The notes under the pieces: generated by a model
What the model saw: only the letters and a program-made list of their open reading frames with translations
Told to the model about the DNA's origin: nothing
Database searches by the model: none
In this document: positions 38,526 through 48,284 of the stretch, piece by piece
Layout of the letters: every line of letters starts with the position of its first letter
Position numbering within the stretch: position 1 is the first letter of the stretch
Assembly: GCF_020178975.1 (NCBI RefSeq)
Contig: NZ_JAHXBU010000094.1
Span: 558,001-622,000 of the forward strand
Origin: Cesiribacter sp. SM1
Lineage (GTDB): Bacteria > Bacteroidota > Bacteroidia > Cytophagales > Cyclobacteriaceae
Direction of reading: 5' to 3'
DNA length: 64,000 bases
Program-made: the position numbers and the translations under genes

Positions 38526-39572
38526 ATGAAATTAAAAAATATACTTCTACCCGGCCTGTTTCTGGCACTGTTGCAGGTAACAGGCTGTGGCGATGATAAC
38601 AGAAGAGCGGGCGGAGAAGAGCAGGCAACTGTATCTGCAGTTGAAAGGCTGGAAGGCGTTACCGTGCCTGCATTTAATGCAGACTCTGCCTATGCCTATG
38701 TGGCTGCTCAGGTGGCCTTTGGGCCCAGGGTGCCCAATACCGAGCAGCACCGGCAGGCTGGCGATTTTCTGATTGCCAAGTTTAAGGAGTATGGTGCGGA
38801 GGTACAGGTGCAGGAGTTTGCTGCAGAAGCTTTTGATGGAACCACCCTGCAGCTGCGTAATATCATAGCCAGCTACAACCCACAGGCTACCAAGCGGGTT
38901 TTGCTTGCTGCCCACTGGGATACCCGCCCTTTTGCCGATAAAGATCCTGATGAGGCAAACAGGAACCAACCCATACTGGGTGCAAATGATGGCGGCAGTG
39001 GCGTGGGCGTACTGCTTGAAATTGCGCGGCAGCTGGGCCAGGGGCCCTTGCCGCAGGTAGGTGTTGATATTATCCTGTACGATGGCGAAGACTATGGCGA
39101 GCCCCATCAGTCTAAAGATGTGCAGCCGAAACAGGGTGGAACCTACTGGTGCCTTGGCTCGCAGTACTGGGCCCGCAACAAACACGAAGTAGGGTACAAT
39201 GCGTATTTTGGCATATTGCTGGATATGGTGGGTGCTAAAGATGCCATGTTTTACCGTGAAGAGTACTCGCGCACTTATGCACCCAGTGTAGTAAAACGGG
39301 TGTGGGGCTGGGGCAATGAGCTAGGCTATGGCCGTTACTTCCGCTACGAAAATAGCGAACCAATCATCGATGACCACTATTTCATGAATGCAGGCGGTGT
39401 GCCTTCCATAGACATTATTGAGTTCGACCCCGCTTCTGATTTTTATTTTGGCAAATACCACCACACGATGGAAGACAACATGGAGATCATCAGCCCGGAA
39501 ACGCTAAAAGCTGTTGGCGAAACAGTAATGCACGTGGTATATCATGAGCCTGCCCCTGCCGTGGCAAATTAA
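38526..39572 (+). CDS. M28-family zinc peptidase / glutaminyl cyclase-like lipoprotein
   Basis: From ATG 38526 the 348-aa product has a lipoprotein signal (LLPGLFLALLQVTGC). A single M28 domain follows, with zinc-site motifs AHWDTRP (His/Asp), GANDGGSGVG (Asp), DGEDYG (Glu) and KYHHTMEDN (His). The length and single-domain build match the bacterial M28 proteins related to glutaminyl-peptide cyclotransferase, so aminopeptidase or QC activity are both possible. It is anchored in the envelope and acts on extracytoplasmic peptides. Confidence 0.9.
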   Translation: MKLKNILLPGLFLALLQVTGCGDDNRRAGGEEQATVSAVERLEGVTVPAFNADSAYAYVAAQVAFGPRVPNTEQHRQAGDFLIAKFKEYGAEVQVQEFAAEAFDGTTLQLRNIIASYNPQATKRVLLAAHWDTRPFADKDPDEANRNQPILGANDGGSGVGVLLEIARQLGQGPLPQVGVDIILYDGEDYGEPHQSKDVQPKQGGTYWCLGSQYWARNKHEVGYNAYFGILLDMVGAKDAMFYREEYSRTYAPSVVKRVWGWGNELGYGRYFRYENSEPIIDDHYFMNAGGVPSIDIIEFDPASDFYFGKYHHTMEDNMEIISPETLKAVGETVMHVVYHEPAPAVAN

Positions 39573-39651
39573 TTTTACTGATGGGTAAGCATGTACTGCC
39601 TGTGGTGTTAAAAAATTGTGTAGTTAGCAGGCTTGATTTTCCTGATAAGTA

Positions 39652-40047
39652 ATGGATACCACTGATGTCATCAGCTACATTAACAGCAACAACCTGGTGG
39701 GAATACGGGGCGGAAGTAAGCCCAGGGAGTTCCTGTATATCTGGATGGTGGTGGTGGCAAACAGGATTTTTGTACGCTCCTGGGGCTTAAGTGAAAGAAG
39801 CTGGTACACCGCCTTTCTGGAGGAAGGAACAGGCGCAATAAAATGCGGAGAAACTGAAGTGGCTGTTAGGGGAATTATTCCTGCGGATATTGCCGTACTG
39901 GGACCAAAGATAAACGAGGCATATCTGCAGAAGTATACTTCGGAGCATAACCGCCCGTATGCCAATGGCATAGTACAGCCAGCGCATATGGCAAAAACGC
40001 TGGAGCTTGTACCCCTTGCTGCCGGCAACATAAAGGCAAAACAATAG
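39652..40047 (+). CDS. DUF2255-like protein
   Basis: The 131-aa product has a beta-rich pattern with KPREFLYIWMVVVANRIFVRSWGLSERSWYTAFLEEGTGAI. This matches what I recall of DUF2255, a flavin-reductase-like split-barrel family. No signal peptide. The C-terminal AKTLELVP is typical. Function unknown; cofactor binding is not evident from motifs alone. Confidence 0.7.
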   Translation: MDTTDVISYINSNNLVGIRGGSKPREFLYIWMVVVANRIFVRSWGLSERSWYTAFLEEGTGAIKCGETEVAVRGIIPADIAVLGPKINEAYLQKYTSEHNRPYANGIVQPAHMAKTLELVPLAAGNIKAKQ

Positions 40048-40065
40048 AGCAGATATGCTTTTCTG

Positions 40066-40644
40066 CTAGTCCTGCAGTTGATCCTGTAGATCGTTCACTG
40101 CCTGCGCATGCGCCTGCATGTAGGGAAGGGTTTGTGATGCCCAGTTTCGCATGTTCATGTCCAGGGCCTCATCGGAGGCAATTTCATACTGGTGGATCAT
40201 CTTGCGCTGAATATCACTAAGAACCTGCAGGTATTCTTTCTCAAACTGCGGGGAAGAAAGCTGCTTTAGCTTATCATGGTAACTTTGTACATCCTGCCCT
40301 TCTGTATTGGGTAGTACTACCTCCTTTTGCTGTGCCATTTGCTTAATCTGGTTATTAAGCTTTTTGTGCCAGGCGGCAGATTGTTCGGCAAAGCTTCTGG
40401 CTGCCGGGCTTTGGGCTTTCTGGAGTGCCAGCTCGCTGTAGCGAATAATCATCATTCCATAGCTGTAGGCATCTATGAGAAAAGCAGCATCCTGGCGGGC
40501 ATCCCAGCTTTCTGAAGATGCCTCGCTCAGCTGCAGTGCTTTTTCTTTTGTCTGGGTATTGCTGCTGCCTCTATCGCACGAAGAGAGCGATACAGCTATG
40601 GCCATGCAAAGCAGGCCTGTTTGGAAACGACAGAGGCACGGCAT
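40066..40644 (-). CDS. DUF4142-type lipoprotein
   Basis: The ATG at 40644 is chosen because it gives a lipoprotein signal with lipobox SLSSC and lies 5 bases after the preceding gene stop. The product is 192 aa. The mature part is a ferritin-like helical bundle of the DUF4142 kind: DAAFLIDAYSYGMMIIRYSELALQKAQSPAARSFAEQSAAWHKKLN, then YHDKLKQLSSPQFEKEYLQVLSDIQRKMIHQYEIAS. DUF4142 proteins are common envelope proteins linked to stress. It follows a small membrane-protein gene in a probable operon. Confidence 0.85.
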   Translation of the reverse strand: MPCLCRFQTGLLCMAIAVSLSSCDRGSSNTQTKEKALQLSEASSESWDARQDAAFLIDAYSYGMMIIRYSELALQKAQSPAARSFAEQSAAWHKKLNNQIKQMAQQKEVVLPNTEGQDVQSYHDKLKQLSSPQFEKEYLQVLSDIQRKMIHQYEIASDEALDMNMRNWASQTLPYMQAHAQAVNDLQDQLQD

Positions 40645-40649
40645 ACCTG

Positions 40650-40856
40650 CTAGCGCCGGTCGCGGCGTTTTTCTTCGGCCGGAAAGGTAAGCAGTACGCT
40701 TATGCCTGCTCCAAACCAAAAGATGAACATAATGGGGAACCAGGAATTATCAAAGAATAAAACAGTTCCGCCTTTATTAGAGGTAAAAACACCAATTATT
40801 ACAAATACCAGGGAAATAAGCCCCATAATGGTCATCACAAAACCGGCAGTTCTCAT
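40650..40856 (-). CDS. Small two-helix membrane protein
   Basis: The 68-aa protein has two hydrophobic helices (GFVMTIMGLISLVFVIIGVF; WFPIMFIFWFGAGISVLLTF) and a basic tail (EEKRRDRR). It is plausibly cotranscribed with the DUF4142 gene 5 bp downstream. No family was recognised. Confidence 0.7.
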   Translation of the reverse strand: MRTAGFVMTIMGLISLVFVIIGVFTSNKGGTVLFFDNSWFPIMFIFWFGAGISVLLTFPAEEKRRDRR

Positions 40857-40882
40857 ATTTTTATTTTATAGTGTTGTTTTAT

Positions 40883-41356
40883 TTAACGCTCCAGGCGAGC
40901 AACGTGATTATCTACAGATTGCTCTACATCGTTTATTACTTCCTTAATCTCGTTCTTTACGTCTTCCCATTCATCGTCGGTAGCAGCCTGTATGCTATTG
41001 TACTGCGCTACCAGTCTTTCACGCTCTTCGTCCAGCTGGTCAATGATTTGCTCATATTCCTGCCTGGCCGAAGCAGATACAGATTTTGCTTCATCTTCTA
41101 CCTTTTCAATTCGCTCGTCTACCTGGTCCAGCTTCTGGTTAAGCGTTGTGGTTAGTTCCTCTTTTTCCGTTCTTACTTCTTCAGATGCCTTCAGGCTATA
41201 AGCACCAGGCACATCTGCGAGGTCCTCATAAACAACGTCGTCGGCATCTTCTGAAAGAGCCTCCCTGTTATTGGTGCAGGCAGTGGTTCCAATTAAGGCG
41301 GCTGCAACAGCTGCGGCCCCCAGGAATTTCCGAAAGTTTGTTAATGGTTTTTTCAT
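40883..41356 (-). CDS. Coiled-coil lipoprotein
   Basis: The 157-aa product has a signal peptide with lipobox GTTAC (about residue 27). An acidic mature region follows, with a long heptad-like helix (about 60-155: EELTTTLNQKLDQVDERIEKVEDEAKS...DEERERLVAQYNSIQ). It is probably a periplasmic or outer-membrane-anchored coiled coil. It lies 26 bp upstream of the small membrane-protein gene on the same strand, forming a three-gene envelope cluster. Confidence 0.8.
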   Translation of the reverse strand: MKKPLTNFRKFLGAAAVAAALIGTTACTNNREALSEDADDVVYEDLADVPGAYSLKASEEVRTEKEELTTTLNQKLDQVDERIEKVEDEAKSVSASARQEYEQIIDQLDEERERLVAQYNSIQAATDDEWEDVKNEIKEVINDVEQSVDNHVARLER

Positions 41357-41425
41357 AGTCGGCTAAAAAATTGATTATTACCGACTTATTTTACGGGAAC
41401 ATGCCAGTAGGGTTAATTTTGCCCC

Positions 41426-42292
41426 CTACTGATGGTTTACCACGTTCATCAGGTACTGGCCATAGCCACTTTTCATCAGTGGGTTAGCAAGCCTTCTTAG
41501 TCCTTCCTCATCAATAAAGCCCATCCGGTATGCCACTTCCTCGATACAGCCTACCTTAAGACCCTGGCGTTCCTCGATTACCTGTACAAACTGGCCTGCC
41601 TGCATCAGGGAAGCAAAGGTGCCGGTATCGAGCCAGGCAGTGCCACGGCTTAAAATACCTACCTTCAGCTTGCCCTCCCGCAGATAATGCTGGTTGATAT
41701 CTGTGATCTCCAGCTCGCCGCGTGGGCTTGGCTTCAGGCTATGAGCAATATCTACTACCTGGTTATCATAGAAGTAAAGACCGGGTACTGCGTAGTTAGA
41801 CTTAGGCTTTGCAGGTTTTTCTTCGATAGAGATGGCCCGCTGGTCCTGGTCAAACTCCACCACACCGTAACGTTCAGGGTCATGAACGTGGTAGGCAAAC
41901 ACTACCCCTCCATCCGGATCGTTATTGCTCTGAAGCATCTTAGCCAGGCCACTGCCATAGAAGATGTTGTCTCCCAGTACAAGGGCAACCTTCTCTTTGC
42001 CAATAAAATCGGCGCCTATGGTAAATGCCTGGGCCAGGCCTTTGGGCTCTGGCTGCACAGCATATGAGAAACGGCAGCCGAGGCTTTCGCCATTGCCTAG
42101 CAGTCGCTCAAAATTCGGGAGGTCGTGTGGCGTAGAAATGATCAGAATTTCACGTATGCCTGCCATCATGAGGATAGACAGCGGATAATAGATCATTGGC
42201 TTATCGTAAACCGGCATTAGCTGTTTACTAACGGCTAAAGTAAGCGGGTGCAGACGGGTACCAGAGCCGCCGGCCAAAATAATTCCTTTCAT
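41426..42292 (-). CDS. rfbA: Glucose-1-phosphate thymidylyltransferase
   Basis: RfbA/RmlA makes dTDP-glucose for dTDP-rhamnose and related sugars. The 288-aa protein has the nucleotidyltransferase signature [42 protein letters not shown] and the EEKP motif ([15 protein letters not shown]). It also has [30 protein letters not shown]. It stands alone here; rfbB, rfbC and rfbD are not in the window. Confidence 0.97.
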   Translation of the reverse strand: MKGIILAGGSGTRLHPLTLAVSKQLMPVYDKPMIYYPLSILMMAGIREILIISTPHDLPNFERLLGNGESLGCRFSYAVQPEPKGLAQAFTIGADFIGKEKVALVLGDNIFYGSGLAKMLQSNNDPDGGVVFAYHVHDPERYGVVEFDQDQRAISIEEKPAKPKSNYAVPGLYFYDNQVVDIAHSLKPSPRGELEITDINQHYLREGKLKVGILSRGTAWLDTGTFASLMQAGQFVQVIEERQGLKVGCIEEVAYRMGFIDEEGLRRLANPLMKSGYGQYLMNVVNHQ

Positions 42293-42353
42293 TCTGAAGA
42301 AATAAAATTTATTGCTGCGCTAAATTAAGAAGGTTTGGCTCAGCTGCCAAGTA

Positions 42354-43853
42354 TTATGCATTTTCCTTAGCACCTACTGCAGCAGGCTGGTAGGGGATGC
42401 TAACAATAAACCGGCTTCCTTTGTGTGGCACACTACGCAGCTTTACGGTGCCCTGCAGCTTTTCTACGGCATTTCTTAATATGTACAGGCCAAGGCCGGT
42501 TCCGTTAGAGCGGGTGGTTGCCCTGTAAAACATATCGAAAATATGTGCCTGGGCCTCTTCAGAAATGCCAATGCCATTGTCGCTCACTTCCAGTACCAGC
42601 TGATCGTCTTTAAGTTTGATGCACACCAAAACCTTTGGAGCCGTATCGGAGCAGTACTTGATGGCATTTTCCAGCAGGTTCTGGATGATCGTTTGCAGCA
42701 GGTTTTCTTCGATGTAAACGCTGTCCTTTATTTCTATGCGTATGGTAAAAGTGATCCTGTAGAAATCCGGCAGGTGGCACAGCGATTGCAGGCAGTCCTG
42801 CACCATGTTTCTAAGATTAACCATGCCCATGCGGGCTGCTCCTTTTTTTACCCGGGAAAGGGTAAGCAAATCGGTAACTGTTGTATTGAGCCGGCCAATG
42901 GTTGAGTGGTAGTGGTTAAAGTACTCCATTACCTTGGGGTCGTGGCCATACTCCAGTTCCACAATACGGTGCAGCGCCATGAGCGAGCGCAGTGGTCCTT
43001 TCATATCGTGGGTTACCCGGTCTATGAACAGGCCCATATCCTGTTGCTCCTGCACCAGCTGGGTTTCTTTTTGCTTTAGTTTACTTATGTCCAGCGCAAT
43101 GGCTGTTATATAAGGTTCTTCTCCGGGGCGGTCTAATAAGCCAGCTGTATACTGTACCCAGAGATACTGCTGATTTTTATGCCTGATCTGTAACTCTGTG
43201 GTAAAAGCTGTTTTGCTGCCGCTGGCCAGTTCTAGCATCTGGCTGTTAAACATGGGGGCATGCTGCGGATGGAGCAGCTTGTTTAAACCAATAACCTGCA
43301 GCTCACTGTCGGTATATCCCAGCATCTGGCAGAACTGCTGATTATAGCGAATAAGGTTAAGGCTTTTATCGTATATAAGCGAGGCGGTGGCCAGGCTTTC
43401 AAACTGCTGGTCTTCGGCCTGAGCCTCTGAAGGCTTTTTTATTGTTAGTGAAATGCTGCTGTTGCAGCACTTGATACGCAACAGATGGGTGGTGTAGCCA
43501 TTTTCTATTGCAGACAGCCTGGTGATGGCTTCGTAAGCGCGTGACTTGTTCTGGGCCAGTAAAAGCTTTCTGATTAGCGGGGCTTTGTCTTCGGGGTGTA
43601 CCCTGTCTAAAAACGAGTGCTGGCGGGCCTGGAGTGCAGGGAGTTTAAAAAACAGAAGCAGGGGGGCATTTGCAGCCAGCATGCGTCCATCGGGCAGGAG
43701 CAAAGCACAGGGTTCTTCTATCAAGTTTAGGACAAAAGTTACCTCTGCCGGTAACGCCAGGCCACTGGAGGAGAGGTCTGCCGGCAAAGCATCCCTTTTC
43801 GTGAGTTTCTCTTTTTTACCTGCAGAATACATAACCCGGAGCTGGAGAAGCAT
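42354..43853 (-). CDS. PAS-domain sensor histidine kinase
   Basis: The 499-aa kinase has a first degenerate PAS (about 38-140), a second PAS with PAC (about 150-258; IYDKSLNLIRYNQQFCQMLGYTDSEL) and a coiled linker. HisKA follows with His282 in VTHDMKGPLRS. The HATPase domain has NLLENAIKYCSD (N box), DNGIGIS (G1) and NGTGLGLYILRNAVEKLQG (G2). There are no membrane helices. No receiver protein is adjacent. A later ATG (residue 8) is also possible as start. Confidence 0.93.
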   Translation of the reverse strand: MLLQLRVMYSAGKKEKLTKRDALPADLSSSGLALPAEVTFVLNLIEEPCALLLPDGRMLAANAPLLLFFKLPALQARQHSFLDRVHPEDKAPLIRKLLLAQNKSRAYEAITRLSAIENGYTTHLLRIKCCNSSISLTIKKPSEAQAEDQQFESLATASLIYDKSLNLIRYNQQFCQMLGYTDSELQVIGLNKLLHPQHAPMFNSQMLELASGSKTAFTTELQIRHKNQQYLWVQYTAGLLDRPGEEPYITAIALDISKLKQKETQLVQEQQDMGLFIDRVTHDMKGPLRSLMALHRIVELEYGHDPKVMEYFNHYHSTIGRLNTTVTDLLTLSRVKKGAARMGMVNLRNMVQDCLQSLCHLPDFYRITFTIRIEIKDSVYIEENLLQTIIQNLLENAIKYCSDTAPKVLVCIKLKDDQLVLEVSDNGIGISEEAQAHIFDMFYRATTRSNGTGLGLYILRNAVEKLQGTVKLRSVPHKGSRFIVSIPYQPAAVGAKENA

Positions 43854-44040
43854 CCGAACGGATGTTCTATATAGTCCTATATTTTATTCCAAGCTAAACA
43901 AATCTAGTTAAATATCTTACAACTTCAGGACATTTGTGTTATTTTAGTTTTTAAAATAACAAAAAGTAGTGTTCTTTCGGGACTAATTACAAAAGTGCGC
44001 ATTTAACCTTTTTTTGAACCTGTTCGTTAGTAACCAGCAT

Positions 44041-44772
44041 ATGGAGATGAAGACAATTACAAGGAATTTATTGCTGTCAGTACTATTTTTTGGACTGTTG
44101 CCCGGAGGCTTATTTGCAGAAGAGGTTTTTGCACAAATGGGTGCACCTGATTCACTGGTGTTTATCAGTGGCAGGATTATAAATGCGAAAGACAGCACAC
44201 CAGTTGTGGCAAAAATCAGGTTTAGAAAGCTGCCCCATGGAGATGATGTTGGTGTATCGGTGAGCAACAAAACCGGTACTTACCAGATGCCTGTGCTCAA
44301 TGAGCGCAGCTATGGTTTTGAGGTAATAGCAGAGGGATACATACCGTTAAGACAACAGGTAGATATTTATGATTTCAACAGAGATCAGCTGGTACAGAAA
44401 GATTTTCTGATGGAACCTGTTCGGGTAGGGCAGATCATGGAGTTCGATAACTTTCTGTTTGATCAGAGCGAGGCCATCCTGCTGCCAGAATCTTACCCTA
44501 CACTCGACAAACTGGTTGATTTGATGATGGACAACCCTACGCTGGTTATTCAGCTGGAGGGACATACGGATTTCAGGGGGCCTGTTGGCGCAAACAGACG
44601 CCTTTCCGCAGAGCGTGTGGAGGTGATACAAAATTACCTGGTGAACAAGGGAATTCAGAAAGACCGGGTAAAAACCAAAGCTTTTGGAGGCTCGCAGCCG
44701 CTGTCGAAAGAAGATACCGCCGAAGCCCGGCAGCTCAACAGAAGGGTTGAAATACGCATTTTGCAGGAGTAG
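44041..44772 (+). CDS. OmpA-family peptidoglycan-associated envelope protein
   Basis: From ATG 44041 the 243-aa protein has a signal peptide (MKTITRNLLLSVLFFGLLPGGLFA). A CarboxypepD_reg-like beta domain follows (ISGRIINAKDSTPVVAKIRF...GTYQMPVLNERSYGFEVIAEGYIP). The C-terminal OmpA domain has FDNFLFDQSEAILLPESYPTLDKL, LEGHTDFRGPVGANRRLSAERVE and LNRRVEI. It lacks a transmembrane barrel. It resembles the C-terminal half of the larger protein encoded next, 148 bp downstream. Confidence 0.9.
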   Translation: MEMKTITRNLLLSVLFFGLLPGGLFAEEVFAQMGAPDSLVFISGRIINAKDSTPVVAKIRFRKLPHGDDVGVSVSNKTGTYQMPVLNERSYGFEVIAEGYIPLRQQVDIYDFNRDQLVQKDFLMEPVRVGQIMEFDNFLFDQSEAILLPESYPTLDKLVDLMMDNPTLVIQLEGHTDFRGPVGANRRLSAERVEVIQNYLVNKGIQKDRVKTKAFGGSQPLSKEDTAEARQLNRRVEIRILQE

Positions 44773-44920
44773 TATTGAGCGGGAAACCTCCGTAGATTTC
44801 TTAACAAAACCCGAAAAAATGGTAAAGTTTGTAACTTACCACGAGTATACTTGTTGAATAATATATAAAGTTTGACTTTTAGGAATTACATTACAGCCAA
44901 AGAAAAACTCTTTTTGAGAT

Positions 44921-46948
44921 ATGAGAATACACTTTTACAGTTATAGGTTATTGTTTATTTGTTTGCTGCTAATAGCTGCAGCTCCCACTTATGCACAGAA
45001 CGTTCAGTGGGCATCAAAGGTTTTAGAAGTATCCAGTGAAATTTCCGGCAACCAGTTTTCATCCATGCAGGCGCTGAAAGCACCCAATGTGTTGCCAGCT
45101 GGTGGCGAAAACCCCAATGCCTGGACACCCGACCGACCAAACCGCAAGGAGTTTATTAAAGTAGGCTTCGATGAGCCAATGCGTATACGCCAGATTATTG
45201 TAGCGGAGTCTTACAATCCTACTGCTGTATCTGAGGTTTATGCCTATGATACCCAGGGTAAGGAGTACCTGATCGAAACTTTTCAGCCACAAGCTGTGCG
45301 TAATGCCGAAGGCCGTTTGCTGAACATCTTCCTTGACCGTACCGAGTACGATGTGGCCGCCGTGAAGGTAGTTCTGGATGGTACTGTATTACCAGGTTAC
45401 CACAGCATCGATGCAATTGGTATCTCTAAATCAAGAGCACCTATTGTAATTGACGTTAATGTGGCGGCAGATGTGAACCCCGATATCCAGGCACAAAAGC
45501 TGGGGCCAGAGGTAAACAGTGAATACAAAGAGCTTAAGCCGCTGCTGTCTCCTGATGGCAATACCCTGTTCTTTAGCCGCCGCAACCACCCTGCTAACGT
45601 AGGTGGTGTGAATGATAAGGAAGATATCTGGTTCTCTGAGAAGAACGTGCAAACCGGAGAGTGGACTGAAGCAAAAAATATTGGAGCTCCACTTAACAAC
45701 GAAGGCCCTAATTTTATCAGCTCTATTACTCCTGATGGTAATACCATGCTGCTGCTGTTAGGTAACCGTTACGACAAGCGCGGCAAAATGCGTGCGGGTG
45801 TATCCATGAGCTATAAAGACGGCGACAAATGGACAGACCCGGTAGCCCTTGAAATTGATAATGAGTATAACTTTTCAGATCAGGCTAACTTCTATCTTGC
45901 CCAGAGCCGCAAAACCCTGCTGATGTCGGTGCAGCGTGAAGATACCCGCGGTGACCGCGATTTGTACGTGAGCTTTCTGAAGGAAAACGGCAACTGGACA
46001 GAGCCAAAGAACCTGGGCGATATATTGAACACTGCAGGTATTGAAGGCAGCCCTTTCCTGGCAGCCGACGACCGCACCCTATATTTCTCTTCTAATGGTT
46101 TTAGCGGCTATGGCGGAAGTGATATTTATGTTACCCGCCGCCTGGACGATACCTGGACAAACTGGTCGGAGCCTGAAAACTTAGGCCCAAGCATTAACTC
46201 TAACGGTGATGACCTTTTCTTCAACATTCCGCTTAGTGGTGAGCAGGCCTACTACTCACGTGGTGCTACCGATGCCGATGTAGATATTTTCTCCCTGGAC
46301 CTGCCGGTGTTCTACAAGCCATCGCCGGTTGTAGTAGTAAAGGGTAAGGTATACAATGCTAAAACCAATGAACCAATTGGTGCTGCCAGAATATTCTATG
46401 AGCGTTTGTCTGATGGTGTTGAAGTAGGTATTGCCCGCAGCGAATCTGATGGTAGCTACCAGATTATTCTGCCATACGGCGAGCGCTATGGCTATCTGGC
46501 AGAAGCACCTGGCTTTGTTTCCATCAGTGCTAACATAAACCTGGTAGAAGAGCAGGAATTTAAGGAAATTACCCAAGACCTGTACCTGATGCCAATCGAA
46601 GTTGGTGCCCGTGTTACCATCAACAACATCTTCTTCGATTTCGACAAGGCAACCCTGCGTCCGGAGAGCTATCCGGAGCTGAACCGCCTGCTAGAGCTGC
46701 TGAACCAGTATCCTAACATGAGCATCAGGATTGAAGGTCACACCGACGCTCTTGGTTCAAATGAATACAACCAACGCCTTTCTCAGCGAAGAGCTGATGC
46801 TGTTGCCCGCTTCCTGCGCGTAAATGGTATCAACACAGATCGCCTGGTGGTAGAAGGTAAAGGTGAAACAACCCCGGTTGCTACCAATGAAACCGAAGAG
46901 GGACGTCAGCTGAACCGCCGTGTTGAGTTTGAGATTACAGAGCAGTAA
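44921..46948 (+). CDS. OmpA-family protein with PD40 propeller and CarboxypepD_reg domain
   Basis: The 675-aa protein has a signal peptide ending ...PTYAQ. An N-terminal beta domain (about 27-165) is followed by PD40/WD40-like propeller repeats (about 180-455) with LSPDGNTLFFSRR, ITPDGNTMLLLLGN and LAADDRTLYFSSNGF. A CarboxypepD_reg domain (about 470-560; VKGKVYNAKTNEPIGAARIFYERLSDG) and an OmpA domain (about 565-675; FFDFDKATLRPESYPELNRL, IEGHTDALGSNEYNQRLSQRRA) complete it. The order propeller-CRD-OmpA resembles PorE-type T9SS periplasmic components, though the N-terminal TPRs of PorE are absent. It may anchor an envelope complex to peptidoglycan. Confidence 0.92.
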   Translation: MRIHFYSYRLLFICLLLIAAAPTYAQNVQWASKVLEVSSEISGNQFSSMQALKAPNVLPAGGENPNAWTPDRPNRKEFIKVGFDEPMRIRQIIVAESYNPTAVSEVYAYDTQGKEYLIETFQPQAVRNAEGRLLNIFLDRTEYDVAAVKVVLDGTVLPGYHSIDAIGISKSRAPIVIDVNVAADVNPDIQAQKLGPEVNSEYKELKPLLSPDGNTLFFSRRNHPANVGGVNDKEDIWFSEKNVQTGEWTEAKNIGAPLNNEGPNFISSITPDGNTMLLLLGNRYDKRGKMRAGVSMSYKDGDKWTDPVALEIDNEYNFSDQANFYLAQSRKTLLMSVQREDTRGDRDLYVSFLKENGNWTEPKNLGDILNTAGIEGSPFLAADDRTLYFSSNGFSGYGGSDIYVTRRLDDTWTNWSEPENLGPSINSNGDDLFFNIPLSGEQAYYSRGATDADVDIFSLDLPVFYKPSPVVVVKGKVYNAKTNEPIGAARIFYERLSDGVEVGIARSESDGSYQIILPYGERYGYLAEAPGFVSISANINLVEEQEFKEITQDLYLMPIEVGARVTINNIFFDFDKATLRPESYPELNRLLELLNQYPNMSIRIEGHTDALGSNEYNQRLSQRRADAVARFLRVNGINTDRLVVEGKGETTPVATNETEEGRQLNRRVEFEITEQ

Positions 46949-47478
46949 TGTTTATAATACTACCAGCTTAAAAAAGAAGGGCCACTGCTGCAGTGGCCCT
47001 TCTTTTTTTATGCCAGCCAGAGCCTGACGCTGGCTTAATGTGAATTAGATTAAAGCTACTGCTAATCTACCTGTTATCATCTTCTACAGCTAAATACAAG
47101 CCGTCATTCTCCTGAAAAGGGAAAATCACCATTCCTGTTTTTAGCTGACAGCTCCCCGCCTGCGCGGTGATGACGATCAAGGAGCAATTAACGCTGATGC
47201 TAACCATAACGCACGTTGGCTTACAACCCATGGCAAACAGGGTGCAGGCACAGTGTAGGGAGATGTACGCTTACATTGAACGAATATTAAAGAGGAGCAC
47301 AAGTCCTTTGAATAAGGCAGCTTAGGAGCCGTGTATTATACGTGTGTTGTTTAAGCAGGAGCCTGCGCAGGCAGGCACAGAAGCGAAAGCAAAACAGTTG
47401 GCAGATGTTTTGGCAGAACAGCTGAGGAAGAATTTGAGGTAGATTAAGATTAGAGATTACCCAAACTTTGGAAAGCTG
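46949..47478. other. 530-bp intergenic region
   Basis: After the strong terminator at 46971-47009 no gene is seen. An open stretch of 38 codons without a start (47326-47442, plus strand) has protein-like composition (KQEPAQAGTEAKAKQLADVL) and may be a remnant. The rest is featureless. Confidence 0.4.
46971..47009 (+). terminator. Strong terminator of the OmpA/PD40 gene
   Basis: GAAGGGCCACTGC (46976-46988) pairs perfectly with GCAGTGGCCCTTC (46990-47002), flanked by A5 on the left and T7 on the right. It lies 23 bp after the stop. Confidence 0.95.
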
Positions 47479-48258
47479 TTACCGGCCTGATATCAGGCGT
47501 GCTGTTTTTTCAAAACGCTCGGAGCGATACAGGAGCTGCCCTCTGCGCAGGTGATCCGTTGCATGCGCCATGCTGCGCTGGTTGAAATGCCATGCGGCAT
47601 AGTTATAATACTGAAGCCCCGCCAGCTCGCGGAGGTCTATGGTTCTGAAGATCTTAAGGTTCAGGTTGTAATAGCCTGCGGCCTGTTCGCTGTTTTTGAT
47701 TGCCTGCAGGCGCTCCTTCACCCCATTGGTGTTTGCTACAAAGCCATTGGCAGGATCGGTAGTTTCCAATAAAATCAGTTGCCCGTTTTGCGGCTTTACC
47801 AGCAAAACAATGTGGTTGATTGATTCTATGATCTGATAGTGGTAGCCTAAGCGCTCCAGGATCAGTGCATAAAATGCGGTTGCACTCAGGCAGTTATATT
47901 CGCCAGTCTGGAAAAGGGCCTGTAGACCGGTGTACTTTGTATAGTGTTTTAAGTACCGCCGGTGCACATCGTAAAATAGCTGATGCAGCAGCTGCTGATC
48001 TGCTATTTTACCTTTTTTATCGAGCCACTGCTGGCTGTAGGCATTAAGATCATGCTCCCACTCTAACAGTTTTCCGGTTTTACCGCTGGCATAAGCAGGC
48101 ATAAAAAGCCTCAGATCAGAAGACCTGGCGCTTAAGAGTACAAAAGAATCGAAATTTTGCCTTAAGGGTTGCGGCCTTGCATGCTTGTTACCTGCTAATG
48201 CCTGGTTAGTATACCCTGTTACTAACAGTAAAGCCAATATCACCACAAAACGTACCAT
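47479..48258 (-). CDS. Secreted transglutaminase-like protein
   Basis: The 259-aa product has a signal peptide (MVRFVVILALLLVTGYTNQALA). The core has a papain-like transglutaminase triad: Cys in GEYNCLSATAFYALILERLGY, His in IESINHIVLLV, Asp in LLETTDPANG. A helical segment (SSDLRLFMPAYASG...DVHRRYLKHYTKYTG) precedes it and a TPR-like tail follows. It is probably periplasmic and could act as protease or cross-linker. It is transcribed from behind the symmetric GTTAAC site (48285-48322). Confidence 0.85.
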   Translation of the reverse strand: MVRFVVILALLLVTGYTNQALAGNKHARPQPLRQNFDSFVLLSARSSDLRLFMPAYASGKTGKLLEWEHDLNAYSQQWLDKKGKIADQQLLHQLFYDVHRRYLKHYTKYTGLQALFQTGEYNCLSATAFYALILERLGYHYQIIESINHIVLLVKPQNGQLILLETTDPANGFVANTNGVKERLQAIKNSEQAAGYYNLNLKIFRTIDLRELAGLQYYNYAAWHFNQRSMAHATDHLRRGQLLYRSERFEKTARLISGR

Positions 48259-48284
48259 GTTCCCTCCTTTTCATTGCTGTTTAC

